A stretch of DNA of 44,763 nucleotides. Origin: CAXPZW01 sp049594615. Its GTDB lineage: Bacteria; Bacteroidota; Bacteroidia; Flavobacteriales_D; Sanyastnellaceae. The translations under genes were made by a program, and so were the position numbers. Position 1 is the stretch's first letter, and the number at the start of each line of letters is the position of its first letter. The stretch covers positions 1 through 44,763 of the forward strand of contig JBMYJR010000018.1 of the NCBI GenBank assembly GCA_049594615.1. The letters run 5' to 3'. The notes below the pieces were generated by a model. That model had not been told where the DNA came from, searched no databases, and worked only from the letters and a program-made list of their open reading frames with translations. Of the stretch, positions 7,873 through 16,320 are shown piece by piece.

Positions 7873-8151
7873 GTGCACTGGATCGCCGTTTCTGACCAAC
7901 TTCCTGCCGATGGGCAACGCCTGTTGGCCTTCATTCCGGGCAACAAAGTCTACCTCCCCGGAAAGTCCCTGGACTTCGAAATCCGCGAAGTCATCGTCCT
8001 CAAGTTTCTCCAAGACTTCTACCCCGAAGGCTCCGAAAAACGCACCAAGCACGGACCCCACTTTTGGCAAGGCGAAGGAAATTCCAACCACTTTTTTAAG
8101 GACGTAACACACTGGGCTCCGATTCCGGCTGGACCGGAAATGAGTGTTTAG
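7873..8151 (+). CDS. Small DUF551-like protein
   Basis: 92 aa, GTG start 10 nt after the response-regulator stop. It has the layout of DUF551 (PF04448): an N-terminal HWIAVSDQLPADGQRLLAF, corresponding to the usual W-I-x-V-x-x-x-L-P-x-x-G pattern, and a C-terminal VTHWAPIPAGP corresponding to VTHW-x-P-x-P-x-x-P. In phages and bacteria this family has no established function. The middle, about 45 residues, is rich in Lys, Phe and Asp. No signal peptide or membrane segment. Confidence 0.75.
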   Translation: MHWIAVSDQLPADGQRLLAFIPGNKVYLPGKSLDFEIREVIVLKFLQDFYPEGSEKRTKHGPHFWQGEGNSNHFFKDVTHWAPIPAGPEMSV

Positions 8152-8544
8152 CAGGAGTGCAAGGGGCCAGCACAAGGTATTTTTCAGTGAAACGTGGGTA
8201 TTGGGCGGCTTAGTGCGGTTCAAACGCTGCGCTTCTGGCCTGCCCATGGAGCCCTGTTCTTCTGGTAAAGTCCAGTACACTCAACCATACCAGATGGAGG
8301 AATCCCTGCTACTTCGGCCTGCTGCCAGCCGATGAAAAACAGCCCCCCTTCACGTTTAACCCTGCACGTTTAACTCCCCCAACGGAACACCCCTTGCACT
8401 CATCATTTGCACCAATTCCATGACACTGGTCACCGAACTATTAACACCACTTGTCGGATAAATCATACCTGTAATCGACATATCGGTCACGTTGGGCGAG
8501 CGATTTCTTCCTAGATTGCTCCACGCAACCAAATTGTTGAAACC
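8152..8544. other. 393-bp intergenic region with dispersed-repeat copy 2
   Basis: No supported gene. It contains an inverted repeat TCTGGTA (8261-8267) / TACCAGA (8288-8294), ACCAGATGGAGGAA (from 8289), CACGTTTAAC / CACGTTTAACTCCCCC (8350-8380) and TTGCACT (8394-8400). The rest, up to the ATG at 8545, shows no clear promoter. Confidence 0.6.
8261..8400 (+). repeat. Dispersed intergenic repeat, copy 2
   Basis: Shares with copy 1 (5594-5723) the ordered elements ACCAGATGGA(A/G)GAA, a CTTCACnTTTnAC run ending in TTTAACTCCCCC, and TTGCACT. The 9-mer GCAAATAGC is missing here. In this copy ACCAGA pairs with an upstream TCTGGT to form a possible stem with a 20-nt loop. Confidence 0.45.
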
Positions 8545-9063
8545 ATGCCTGAAAGCACCATCACCGCTGTAGGTTATCTGGCTGATATCGAGATCACTTT
8601 CCGCCGCTATAAAGGCATGGCGGAACGTGCCATGGCCCAGGTATCGCCCAACCGCATCAACTGGTACTTCCACAACGACTCCAACTCGCTGGCCATATTG
8701 GTCAAGCACATCAGCGGGAACCTTGTTTCACGTTTCACCGACTTCTTGCGCACCGATGGTGAGAAGGTTTGGCGCCACCGCGATGTGGAGTTCATGGACG
8801 ACATCGAAGATCAAACCATGCTCACAGAAGTGTGGGAACGCGGCTGGACCGTGCTGTTCAACACCCTTTCAGAATTGGAAGACGCCGACTTGGAGCGCAC
8901 CGTGTACATCAACGGTGACGGCATGACCGCGCGTGAGGCGTTCAACCGCGCGCTCACTCACCAATCGTACCACATCGGTCAGATTGTGTTCCTCTCGAAA
9001 ATGCTGGCCCCCGAATGGACGAGCATTTCGATTCCCAAGAAGTTCCCGTTTCACGGGGAATAA
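8545..9063 (+). CDS. DinB-like four-helix protein, DUF1572 family
   Basis: 172 aa, helical, no signal peptide. Motifs fit the DUF1572 branch (PF07609) of the DinB/YfiT superfamily: an early YKGMAERAMAQVSPNRINW, a first metal-type His in SLAILVKHISGNL (about 50-60), DFLRTDGEKVWRHRDVEF and the paired His segment LTHQSYHIGQIVFLSKML (about 135-155). The superfamily binds a divalent metal through three His residues and includes thiol transferases such as bacillithiol S-transferase; the substrate here is unknown. Its stop codon is immediately followed, with no gap, by the stop of the convergent GH20 gene. Confidence 0.85.
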   Translation: MPESTITAVGYLADIEITFRRYKGMAERAMAQVSPNRINWYFHNDSNSLAILVKHISGNLVSRFTDFLRTDGEKVWRHRDVEFMDDIEDQTMLTEVWERGWTVLFNTLSELEDADLERTVYINGDGMTAREAFNRALTHQSYHIGQIVFLSKMLAPEWTSISIPKKFPFHGE

Positions 9064-11454
9064 TCAACGCACTACGATTTCATCGCAGAACAGCCAAGAT
9101 TGTTGTCCTGCTGCGGGGTGTCCCTCCGGGCAAATGCCCTTGGTGTGTCCAGTCATGCGCACGTAACGTGCACGCAGCATGCGGTCTGGTCTACCGGTCC
9201 AAAAGAACCCCTGCTTGTATTGCGGCTCCAGACGATCGGTGAGCTCCAGATCCACAAACATTTGGTGTTGTTCGCGGATACGCAGCGCATCCAATTGACC
9301 TAAGCGGGTCTCCCATGTTCCTTCGGGCCGCAGGCGACGGTTGCCCCAACTGGGGAGTTGGTTCCAGGTTTGACCATCCTCGGAGTATTCGAAGGTGACT
9401 GAATCCGGCAAGAAAATCCATGCATTGGGGTACGACTGAAAATGGGTCTCCAACCACCAGAATTCCTTGGCCACGCCCATGTCTAGGGTAGCCACCACAT
9501 TCTGCCCTTGAAATCCTTGCCAGAAGCCGGAGCGAAAATCGCCGTAGGATGGGTCCAATTGACCGTCTACCAACGCCCCTTGACCACTTGCAGGATAGCT
9601 GGCACTGTAAGTACTTTCAAGCGAGAGTTGCGCCCCCACGGCTTTGTGGTGTTCCAGGTTCAGTGCAAAGTGCGGACGGTGCGCTTTACTGCGGAACGAG
9701 GCCTTTACAATCTGACTGCGTACTTCTTGTTCATCCAAGGTATAGCTCAATGCTTCCAAGTGCGCCGTATCGCACCTGGCCAACCCTTGACCCGAAGCGT
9801 GCGGAACTGGTGTCAACTCAAACAACTCCAATCCAGGAAATTGCGGAGTCAGCGTCACTTCCAGCTGCCCATCCGACAACCCCACCTCGGCATCCAAAGG
9901 CAAGCGAGGCAAGCCGTATTCAACTTCCATAAAATCGAGCATTGGGTAGTGCGCTTGCATGGCTTGTTCAAAGGCTTGGTAATTCCGCACGGCCGTATCC
10001 TGGCGCCACAACACCTCACTCATGCCCAACAAGCGCGGGTAGATCTTGGATTCGATGACCGATTGCGGGGCGCGCTCGGTCCACATGTTGCATTCGCCGC
10101 CGCGGATCAGGGCCGCCTCTGAGGCCGTCAAACCGTTGGGAATGGGATCAAACGCGAACACCTCCGGCAAATCGGTGCTGGAGAGTGGGTAATCAAAGTA
10201 GCAATGGCTCGTGGGCGACATGATGGCCGGGTGGCCGTGCTGCACGGCTTCTACCCCACCTTCCATGCCGCGCCAGCTTTGGACAATGGCGGTTTCAGGC
10301 AGATCTCCCGCTTCGAGGATTTCGTCCCAACCGATGATGGTTTTGCCATGATCGGCCAAGTGGTGTCCGATCTCGCTGATCAGCCAGCCTTGGAGGGCGT
10401 ATTCGTCTTCAAGGCCTTTTTCGGCAATGCGCTTTTGACATTTGGGGCACTCCTTCCACCGGGTGACCGGGGCTTCGTCTCCTCCAATGTGCACATACTT
10501 CGAGGGGAAGAGCTGCACCACCTCGTCCATGACGTCTTTGAGGAAGGCCACGGTGCTGTCGTTGCCCGCGCAGTAGACGTCGGGGAATACGCCCCATTCG
10601 GTGACTACTTCAATCGAATCGCCGGTGCATCCGAGGTATGGGTAAGAACTGATGGCCGCAGAACTGTGCCCGGGTAATTCGATTTCGGGGATGATTTCAA
10701 CGTGGCGCTCGGCGGCGTAGTCTACGATATCGCGGATCTGGTCTTGCGTATAGAAGCCGCCGTAGGGCTTTCCGTCTTGGCCTTTGCGCCAAGCCCCGTG
10801 CTTGGTGAGGCGGGGGTACTTCTTGATTTCGATGCGCCAACCTTGGTCCTCGGTGAGGTGCCAGTGCAGGACGTTCATCTTGTAAAAGGCCAAGTGGTCA
10901 ATGGTGCGCTTGACAAATTCAGGTTCCATGAAGTGGCGGCAACAATCCAACAGCAGCCCGCGGTGGGCAAAACGCGGAGCATCGTTAATGGTGCAAAACG
11001 GAAAGTTGGGCAGTTCGCAGTTGTCGCCCTCTCGACTGGGCAGCAGCTGAACCAAGGTTTGCAGGCCGTAAAAAACGCCTTGACCCGTGGTGCCTTCCAC
11101 ACGCACACCACTGGCATCTACGGTCACGCGGTATGCCTCGGGAGCTTCCAACTCCGGGTTGAGCAGCAATTGGATGGCTTTGCCCCCTTGCCACTCGCGA
11201 TCAGGCTCCAGCGCGCCGTGGTAGTCCAAGTAGTCGTGGAGAAAGGTTTTGATCCATCGCCCCTCAGCTTCCAAGGCGCGTGGGTAGGTGATGCTTTGAA
11301 TGTCCGCCAAGGCCAATGTACCGGCCGCCACCTGCGCGGTTTGCACCACGGGAATGACGCGATTGATGCGCGCGGAGTTGGTGTCTACTGTGCCGGTTTC
11401 GGCACCGCACGCCGCCAGCAGCAGCGCCATGGACCAAATCAGGTGTTTATTCAT
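9064..11454 (-). CDS. Beta-N-acetylhexosaminidase, GH20, lipoprotein
   Basis: 796 aa. Starts at the ATG at 11454, giving a lipoprotein signal with lipobox LAAC (Cys16); the longer upstream frame overlaps the preceding gene. Domains: GH20b-like N-terminal domain (about 35-150), GH20 catalytic barrel (about 155-500) with the catalytic Asp326-Glu327 pair in VHIGGDEAPV and substrate-loop HWHLTEDQGWRIEIK; then a chitobiase-type segment and a C-terminal discoidin-like (CBM32/F5-F8) domain (about 650-770) marked by SVTFEYSEDGQTWNQLP. The enzyme removes terminal GlcNAc/GalNAc from chitin oligomers or glycans, probably at the cell surface or in the periplasm. Translation is probably coupled to the upstream gene: the arrangement ATGAATAA overlaps start and stop by 8 nt. 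Confidence 0.94.
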   Translation of the reverse strand: MNKHLIWSMALLLAACGAETGTVDTNSARINRVIPVVQTAQVAAGTLALADIQSITYPRALEAEGRWIKTFLHDYLDYHGALEPDREWQGGKAIQLLLNPELEAPEAYRVTVDASGVRVEGTTGQGVFYGLQTLVQLLPSREGDNCELPNFPFCTINDAPRFAHRGLLLDCCRHFMEPEFVKRTIDHLAFYKMNVLHWHLTEDQGWRIEIKKYPRLTKHGAWRKGQDGKPYGGFYTQDQIRDIVDYAAERHVEIIPEIELPGHSSAAISSYPYLGCTGDSIEVVTEWGVFPDVYCAGNDSTVAFLKDVMDEVVQLFPSKYVHIGGDEAPVTRWKECPKCQKRIAEKGLEDEYALQGWLISEIGHHLADHGKTIIGWDEILEAGDLPETAIVQSWRGMEGGVEAVQHGHPAIMSPTSHCYFDYPLSSTDLPEVFAFDPIPNGLTASEAALIRGGECNMWTERAPQSVIESKIYPRLLGMSEVLWRQDTAVRNYQAFEQAMQAHYPMLDFMEVEYGLPRLPLDAEVGLSDGQLEVTLTPQFPGLELFELTPVPHASGQGLARCDTAHLEALSYTLDEQEVRSQIVKASFRSKAHRPHFALNLEHHKAVGAQLSLESTYSASYPASGQGALVDGQLDPSYGDFRSGFWQGFQGQNVVATLDMGVAKEFWWLETHFQSYPNAWIFLPDSVTFEYSEDGQTWNQLPSWGNRRLRPEGTWETRLGQLDALRIREQHQMFVDLELTDRLEPQYKQGFFWTGRPDRMLRARYVRMTGHTKGICPEGHPAAGQQSWLFCDEIVVR

Positions 11455-11803
11455 CGCGATCGGGGTTGTCCAACATATCGGAAATGGGGTCCGACAGCTG
11501 CAGCGGAATAAACGTGGTAAACACGCCCAAGTAGCGGTACTCCTTGCTCCCCAAATCCACGGTGTACAGCGAGGCCACGTGGAAATTCTCTCGGGTGGTG
11601 GCCGCTGTGCCCAACCCTCCCAGCACGTTGCCAAAGAATGCGTTGAGCGTACCTCCGAAGAGGCCCTCTTCAGCGTTTTCGTCCAGCTTTTGTTTGGCCT
11701 TGGCTTTCATCCAAGCATCGAATGCGGATTGCTCTGGGTTTGTGACAAATGCGGTTACCCCTAGGAGGGCCAGCACGATCACCAGGTTGCGAAGTTTACG
11801 CAT
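11447..11803 (-). CDS. Small membrane-anchored DUF4359-like protein
   Basis: 118 aa. One N-terminal hydrophobic helix (LVIVLALLGVTAFVT) followed by NPEQSAFDAWMKAKAKQKL, the pattern seen at the start of DUF4359-type proteins (transmembrane helix then NPS/NPE and an amphipathic helix). The C-terminal half ends in FHVASLYTVDLGSKEYRYLGVFTTFIPL. Function unknown. It sits between rsmE and the GH20 gene and overlaps both by 8 nt with the same ATGnnTAA arrangement, so all three are probably translated from one leftward transcript. Family assignment is from memory of the pattern and is moderately certain. Confidence 0.65.
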   Translation of the reverse strand: MRKLRNLVIVLALLGVTAFVTNPEQSAFDAWMKAKAKQKLDENAEEGLFGGTLNAFFGNVLGGLGTAATTRENFHVASLYTVDLGSKEYRYLGVFTTFIPLQLSDPISDMLDNPDRDE

Positions 11804-12509
11804 GGGGTTCAGGGTTGGTCAGTGCAAAAATATGCACCGCGGCCAGCGCTGCGGTTTCGGTGCGCAAGCGTGCGGCGCCCAAGGTCACTGCAGTAAATCC
11901 GGCGTCCTGCGCAAGGGCAATCTCCGAAGGGGCAAAATCTCCCTCAGGGCCAATGAGTACCGCCGTTTCGTGATCGGGTTGCAGGTGGCTTTGGAAGGAA
12001 GCCCCGGGATTGGATTCGTCCAGGTGACAGACCACGCGGGTGGCTGCGTTGCAGCTGGCCACAAACTCCGAAAGCGGGGTGAGCGGTTGGATGTCAGGCA
12101 GGTGTGCGCGCAGGCTTTGCTTCATGGCAGAGGTGGCAATGCGCAGCAAACGCTCGTGCTTGATGACTTTGCGCTCAGAATGCTCGCACAACACGGGCAC
12201 AATGCGTTCGATGCCGATTTCGGTGGCCTTTTCCACCAGCCATTCCATGCGGTCCATGTTTTTGGTAGGGGCCACCGCCAAGGTCAGGGCCGCCGGGCGG
12301 GCGGGCACCGCGATGCGCTCGGTCACTTCCAGCACAGCCGCTTTGGGATTGGCGTCCACCAACCTGCAGGTCAAGTGATGTCCATTCCCGTCGGTGGCGT
12401 GGAGCACATCACCGTTTTTTTTGCGAAGTACACGCACCAGGTGTTTGCTTTCCACAGCGTCCAAGGTGGACAGCTTGGCATCAACTTCAGGGAGGTAGAA
12501 CAGCTGCAT
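11796..12509 (-). CDS. rsmE: 16S rRNA (uracil-1498-N3)-methyltransferase RsmE
   Basis: 237 aa, normal length. RsmE (PF04452) methylates U1498 of 16S rRNA using SAM through a SPOUT/trefoil-knot fold. Seen: N-terminal PUA-like part with ESKHLVRVLRKKNGD (about 20-35), KNMDRMEWLVEKATEIGIERIVP (about 90-115), RLLRIATSAMKQSLRAHLP (about 130-150), the SAM-loop LIGPEGDFAPSEIALA (about 190-205) and the knot-end LGAARLRTETAA (about 215-226). The ATG at 12509 gives the typical MQLFYLPEV start; the upstream extension is non-homologous and would run into the divergent gene. Start codons of rsmE and the gene at 12543 are 33 nt apart. Confidence 0.96.
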   Translation of the reverse strand: MQLFYLPEVDAKLSTLDAVESKHLVRVLRKKNGDVLHATDGNGHHLTCRLVDANPKAAVLEVTERIAVPARPAALTLAVAPTKNMDRMEWLVEKATEIGIERIVPVLCEHSERKVIKHERLLRIATSAMKQSLRAHLPDIQPLTPLSEFVASCNAATRVVCHLDESNPGASFQSHLQPDHETAVLIGPEGDFAPSEIALAQDAGFTAVTLGAARLRTETAALAAVHIFALTNPEPHA

Positions 12510-12542
12510 GGGGTAAAAATGGCCAATTTTGTCCCTTCGGTC

Positions 12543-13616
12543 ATGAAATCGGCACCCACAAACCGCATACAATTTTTGGACATGGCCCGCCTTGTGGCGG
12601 TGTTCATGATGATCCAAGGGCACACCATCAAGACCCTGCTGGGCGATCAATGGCAAGATCCCTCCCACGCGGTGTACGGTACATGGCGCTATGTTCGTGG
12701 CTTTACCGCCCCCATGTTCATGCTGATTGCGGGCATGGTCTTTACCTATTTACTCTTCCGAGGACAACCCCTGACCGGACCGCATCCGCGCTACCGCAAG
12801 GGCATCATCCGCGCTGTTTTGCTGCTGGCCTTGGGCTATTGGATCAACTGTAGCGGGTTCTATTGTGAGATTTGGGAGAACCACACCTTGGCCTTCCGCC
12901 GCGCGCTTTGGCGGGTGGATGTGTTGCAGTGTATTGGTGCCAGCTTGTTGGTACTGTTGGGACTGCACCGCTTGTTTAGGCCTTCGGTGAAGCACTTTGC
13001 CCTTGGGGCCTTGGTGCTGGTTGCAGGGGCGATGGCCGGGCGCCTATTGATCAACGACATACCCTTGAGCGAGTACCTGCCTTTGGCTTTGAGCCAGTAC
13101 TTCACCGCTGGTGAGGGCTCCCTGTTTCCGCTGGTTCCATGGGTGAGTTACTTGCTGATTGGCGCGTTGATTGGCGGGTGGATTTCCACCAAACCGGCTT
13201 CGGTATTCAACACGCCCAAGTTTGCCCTTCAGCTGGGCGCCATTGGCGGTGGATTGGTACTCATGGGCATGCTGGGCGACAAATTGGAAATGGCCGTCTG
13301 GGGCGAGTCGCGCTTTTGGAGCGGCAGCCCCTGCTTGGTGTTCTTCCGCACCGGCTGGGTGGTGGTAGCGTGCGCGCTGCTCGTGTTGGTAGGTCGACTC
13401 TTGGGCCCCATGCCGCAGTTTGCCCGACAAATCTCGCGCAACGCACTGTGGCTGTATATCGGCCACTTGCGCCTGATCGGGTGGATCCACGGTGCAGGCT
13501 GGAACGAACTGAGCCCTTGGATGGCCATTGCCACCGCGATGTTTGTGCTGCTGTGCATGGCAGCCTTGACCAAGGTGCTGGTGTGGCTGGGTAACAAGAC
13601 GGGCATCCGGCTTTGA
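12543..13616 (+). CDS. Multi-pass membrane acyltransferase, HGSNAT/DUF1624-like
   Basis: 357 aa with about ten hydrophobic helices. The start matches heparan-alpha-glucosaminide N-acetyltransferase-like proteins (DUF1624, PF07786): RIQFLDMARLVAVFMMIQGH with the conserved His in the first helix, then YVRGFTAPMFMLIAGMVFTYL and WRVDVLQCIGASLL. These proteins transfer acyl groups from acyl-CoA across the membrane to sugars; the substrate here is unknown. An earlier in-frame ATG at 12519 would add eight residues; I chose 12543 because it places a short charged stretch directly before the family motif. It is divergent from rsmE. The GH20 hexosaminidase three genes away also acts on amino-sugars, a loose link only. 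Confidence 0.85.
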   Translation: MKSAPTNRIQFLDMARLVAVFMMIQGHTIKTLLGDQWQDPSHAVYGTWRYVRGFTAPMFMLIAGMVFTYLLFRGQPLTGPHPRYRKGIIRAVLLLALGYWINCSGFYCEIWENHTLAFRRALWRVDVLQCIGASLLVLLGLHRLFRPSVKHFALGALVLVAGAMAGRLLINDIPLSEYLPLALSQYFTAGEGSLFPLVPWVSYLLIGALIGGWISTKPASVFNTPKFALQLGAIGGGLVLMGMLGDKLEMAVWGESRFWSGSPCLVFFRTGWVVVACALLVLVGRLLGPMPQFARQISRNALWLYIGHLRLIGWIHGAGWNELSPWMAIATAMFVLLCMAALTKVLVWLGNKTGIRL

Positions 13617-13636
13617 TGATTTTTTAATGTCCACCC

Positions 13637-13669
13637 TTGCGCAGTCGGCAGCAAACACGTGTACCTTTG
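13637..13669 (+). promoter_or_regulatory. Promoter of the ArsI/CadI-like gene
   Basis: TTG at 13637-13639, 22-nt spacer, TACCTTTG at 13662-13669: a clean match to the Bacteroidota consensus. Transcription should begin near 13675, which rules out the upstream in-frame start candidate at 13637. Confidence 0.7.
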
Positions 13670-13687
13670 TATCGTAAGATTTCGATG

Positions 13688-14227
13688 ATGGGATTTCCTC
13701 GCATGCACGTTTCGCTGTACGTCAGCAACCTCGCCGCCACGGTGAATTTCTACAACCAATTCTTTGGCCAGGCAGCAGCCAAGATTGAGACCGGGTACGC
13801 CAAGTATGTGTTGGACGCTCCCTCGCTGATCATCTCCTTCATCGAAAACCCTGAGCGTGTGCAGCAGAACTTCGGCCACCTGGGCTTTCAAGTGGAAACC
13901 AAGGCCGAGCTCCACACCCGCCTCGAAGTGGCCAAATCACTCGGCCTGGTAGCCCTGGAAGAAGTGGGCACCGCATGCTGTTATGCCGTACAGGACAAAT
14001 TCTGGGTGAACGACCCCGACGGCGTACAATGGGAGGTCTACTACTTCCATGCTGACGCCCAATTCAACGACCCCAAGTACACTGGCCAAGGCGCCAACGC
14101 GTGTTGCAGTCCCGGGGACAATGCCATTTCCTCGGCCATTGCCACCGCAGCTGCCATGCCTGCCAAACCCAAGGTCCAGCTCAGCGAAATCCAGAACGGT
14201 TGCGCTCCGGACTCAGGCTGTTGCTAA
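13688..14227 (+). CDS. ArsI/CadI-type glyoxalase-fold metalloenzyme
   Basis: 179 aa, one vicinal-oxygen-chelate domain (PF00903-like). Very similar in layout to CadI/ArsI: MHVSLYVSNLAATVNFYNQFFGQ, GYAKYVLDAPSL, the second-module NFGHLGFQVE with metal His, and GTACCYAVQDKFWVNDPDGV followed by QWEVYYFHAD with the metal Glu. ArsI cleaves the carbon-arsenic bond of trivalent organoarsenicals using Fe(II) and the Cys pair; CadI is cadmium-induced. The C-terminal tail adds further Cys pairs (NACC and GCAPDSGCC), fitting metal(loid) handling. Start is uncertain among ATGs at 13685, 13688 and 13703; all lie just after the promoter. No arsenic regulator or transporter is adjacent. The plsC-like gene follows after 40 nt. 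Confidence 0.88.
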   Translation: MGFPRMHVSLYVSNLAATVNFYNQFFGQAAAKIETGYAKYVLDAPSLIISFIENPERVQQNFGHLGFQVETKAELHTRLEVAKSLGLVALEEVGTACCYAVQDKFWVNDPDGVQWEVYYFHADAQFNDPKYTGQGANACCSPGDNAISSAIATAAAMPAKPKVQLSEIQNGCAPDSGCC

Positions 14228-14267
14228 AGGGATTCTACGTTACTTGAGGGTACCAACCCAACTGTTC

Positions 14268-15008
14268 ATGGTAGTACTGCAAGCCATCCGTGCGTTTCTT
14301 CGCGTGTTGACCTTCATCGTGGTCTCGCTGTTTACGTGCCTGATCATGGTGATTGTACTTGCAGTCAGTCGCAACCAACGTGCCCTTGCGCGCATTCTGT
14401 ACATCTGGCGACGATGCATGACCGCTGCCCTTAATCTGCGCGTCACTCAACATGGCCAACTCCCCGATGAAAACTGCATTGTGATGAGCAATCACCGCAG
14501 CTACACCGATATCCTGCTGCACATGGTGGGAGTGCCGGTGGTGTTTGTGGCCAAGGCCTCCATTCGCTCATGGCCCATTGTGGGATGGGCGGCGCGCATG
14601 ATCGGGGTGATTTTTGTGGACCGCAGCAGCACCAAAAGCCGCGCAAAAACCCGCAACGATATCCGCGACCGTCTGCGCAGTGGTGCCAACATCCTGATGT
14701 ACCCTGAAGGCACCACCCACCGCGGCCCTGAATTGCTGGAATACCGCCCAGGTGCATTCCGCGTGGCGGCCGAAGAGGGCTTCCCAATTGTGGCGTGTGC
14801 GATTGAATACCGCAACCAGAACATTGCTTGGGTGGGCGAAGACACCTTTCTCTCTCACTTCCTGCGCACCTTTGGTGGTCGCCGATTGGAGGTGTCTATC
14901 GCCTTCAGCTCGTTGATGCAAAGTGGCGATGCCGAAATGATTCGTACCCAGGCTGTCGAATGGACCTCAGCTCAAGTGTTGGCCTTCAGAAACGCCTACG
15001 ACGCCTAA
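14268..15008 (+). CDS. plsC: 1-acyl-sn-glycerol-3-phosphate acyltransferase (PlsC family)
   Basis: 246 aa. Acyltransferase PF01553 that makes phosphatidic acid from lysophosphatidate, or a related acyltransfer. Seen: two N-terminal membrane helices (about 5-45), HX4D motif in MSNHRSYTDILL (about 75-85), an AKASIRSWPIVGWAARMIGVIFVDR block (about 98-122), and motif III PEGTTHRGPELLEYRPGAF (about 146-165). I place the start at the ATG at 14268, 40 nt after the preceding stop; the frame is open further upstream but only as a shadow of the ArsI/CadI gene. Its stop overlaps the stop of the convergent gene at 15005 by 4 nt (CTAA). Confidence 0.9.
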   Translation: MVVLQAIRAFLRVLTFIVVSLFTCLIMVIVLAVSRNQRALARILYIWRRCMTAALNLRVTQHGQLPDENCIVMSNHRSYTDILLHMVGVPVVFVAKASIRSWPIVGWAARMIGVIFVDRSSTKSRAKTRNDIRDRLRSGANILMYPEGTTHRGPELLEYRPGAFRVAAEEGFPIVACAIEYRNQNIAWVGEDTFLSHFLRTFGGRRLEVSIAFSSLMQSGDAEMIRTQAVEWTSAQVLAFRNAYDA

Positions 15009-16243
15009 GGCAATACGTGCCGCGAGACATGCACTTGGCCTGCCGCATCGCGCAAGTGTACCACTACAACACCTGTTCCCATTGAAGCGGGAATGCGCAG
15101 CCCGTTTTGAGCCGGACGTGTGGCGTGCAACAATCGGCCATCGGCACTGTACACCGTCACTTCGCCTCGCCACTGCTGCGGACCTTGAATGTAGAGTGCA
15201 TCTCCCAACAGGAGGACTCCGACCCCACCCGATTCCGCTTGTGGCTCGTCTACAGATAGCGGGGTGCTGGTACTCAGGTCGAACACAACAGGCAGGTGGT
15301 CACTCATGTGGTACAGGGCCCAGTTGACCGCATCTGAAACGGTGGCCCCGCCATCCTGGCATTGGACAAAACTCTGGTTGTAACACAGCCCACTGTTTCC
15401 GTAAGCCACATAACTGCCTTCCACGTACTGCAGCGCAGAAGTGGCCTCAAACAAAGGCGTGGAGAGCATCGCGAAATCAAACCGATCATCAAGTCCTCCT
15501 CCTGCGCCGTCTCCATAAATCTGAGAGGTGCGGGTAGATTGGGTCAACAACTGGGGCTGGCCAAAACTGGCTTCGCTCCATTCTCCTGGCGCATCAATGG
15601 GATCCCAGAAAACCACCGGATTGTCTGGGCTTAGGATGGCCTGGTACGCCGGTTCGTTGCTGGAATACAGGTTGAAGTCTCCGGCGAAAATGGCCGGAAC
15701 CTCAGGGTCGTATGCCTCCAACGCAGCCACAAAATCCTGTACCATGGCCAAGCGGATGGCCTCGTTTTCGGCGCCTTGGCTGCTTTTGAGGTGGGTGACA
15801 AACACGTTGAGGAAGGTAGTGTCGCCGTCCAAGGTGACCTGGTCCCGGACAAACATGCGGTACGCGTTTACATCGCGGTAGGAGGTCAGGATGACGTCCT
15901 CTTCAATCATACCCAGTACCTCGTTGTTGTATACCAGCGCTTGTTGCAACGGCCAGCTGCTGTTGGGGTTGGACTGCAGCGGCACGTAGTCACTCGCCAT
16001 CCAATTGCCTGGCAATCCCGCGCAACTCTCCTCGACAATCATGGCCAAGCCTTCGGCGCTTTTGAGCTCTTGGAGCAGGAGCAAATCGGGCTGGATGTCT
16101 TCGAGGATGACCGCCAAGGTGTCCTGACGGTCAGGCATGGTTCCGGTCGGAAAGTTCAACACATTGTAGCTGGCCACCCTAACGGTGGACTGGGCCGGGC
16201 TCATTAGCGGGAGCCACAGAAAAAGCAAAAGCATTGCACGCAT
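15005..16243 (-). CDS. Secreted endonuclease/exonuclease/phosphatase-family protein
   Basis: 412 aa. Signal peptide at residues 1-18 (MLLLFLWLPLMSPAQ). EEP domain (PF03372) at about 20-330: VRVASYNVLNF with metal Asn, LLLLQELKS with metal Glu, FVTHLKSS, IFAGDFNLYSS with Asp/Asn pair and the terminal MSDHLPVVFDL with catalytic Asp-His. The family includes DNases, inositol-phosphate and sphingomyelin phosphatases; the substrate cannot be told. Residues about 335-412 form a beta-rich tail (EVTVYSADGRLLHAT, ending in VSRHVLP) that looks like a diverged T9SS type A sorting domain lacking the usual PNP motif. Expected location: secreted or cell surface. The divergent amidohydrolase starts 77 nt away. 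Confidence 0.88.
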   Translation of the reverse strand: MRAMLLLFLWLPLMSPAQSTVRVASYNVLNFPTGTMPDRQDTLAVILEDIQPDLLLLQELKSAEGLAMIVEESCAGLPGNWMASDYVPLQSNPNSSWPLQQALVYNNEVLGMIEEDVILTSYRDVNAYRMFVRDQVTLDGDTTFLNVFVTHLKSSQGAENEAIRLAMVQDFVAALEAYDPEVPAIFAGDFNLYSSNEPAYQAILSPDNPVVFWDPIDAPGEWSEASFGQPQLLTQSTRTSQIYGDGAGGGLDDRFDFAMLSTPLFEATSALQYVEGSYVAYGNSGLCYNQSFVQCQDGGATVSDAVNWALYHMSDHLPVVFDLSTSTPLSVDEPQAESGGVGVLLLGDALYIQGPQQWRGEVTVYSADGRLLHATRPAQNGLRIPASMGTGVVVVHLRDAAGQVHVSRHVLP

Positions 16244-16320
16244 GCAGCGAAGGTACCGGGCTGGACAACAAATCGTATCCCACTGGGTGGATTTGTTACT
16301 TTGACGATCAAACCTTGTTC

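Noticed and set aside
8144..8335. 63-aa frame after the DUF551-like gene
   Set aside because: Overlaps the previous gene, has no recognisable features and ends in the repeat region.
13617..13636. Terminator after the membrane acyltransferase gene
   Set aside because: There is a run of six T just after the stop but I found no stable hairpin before it.
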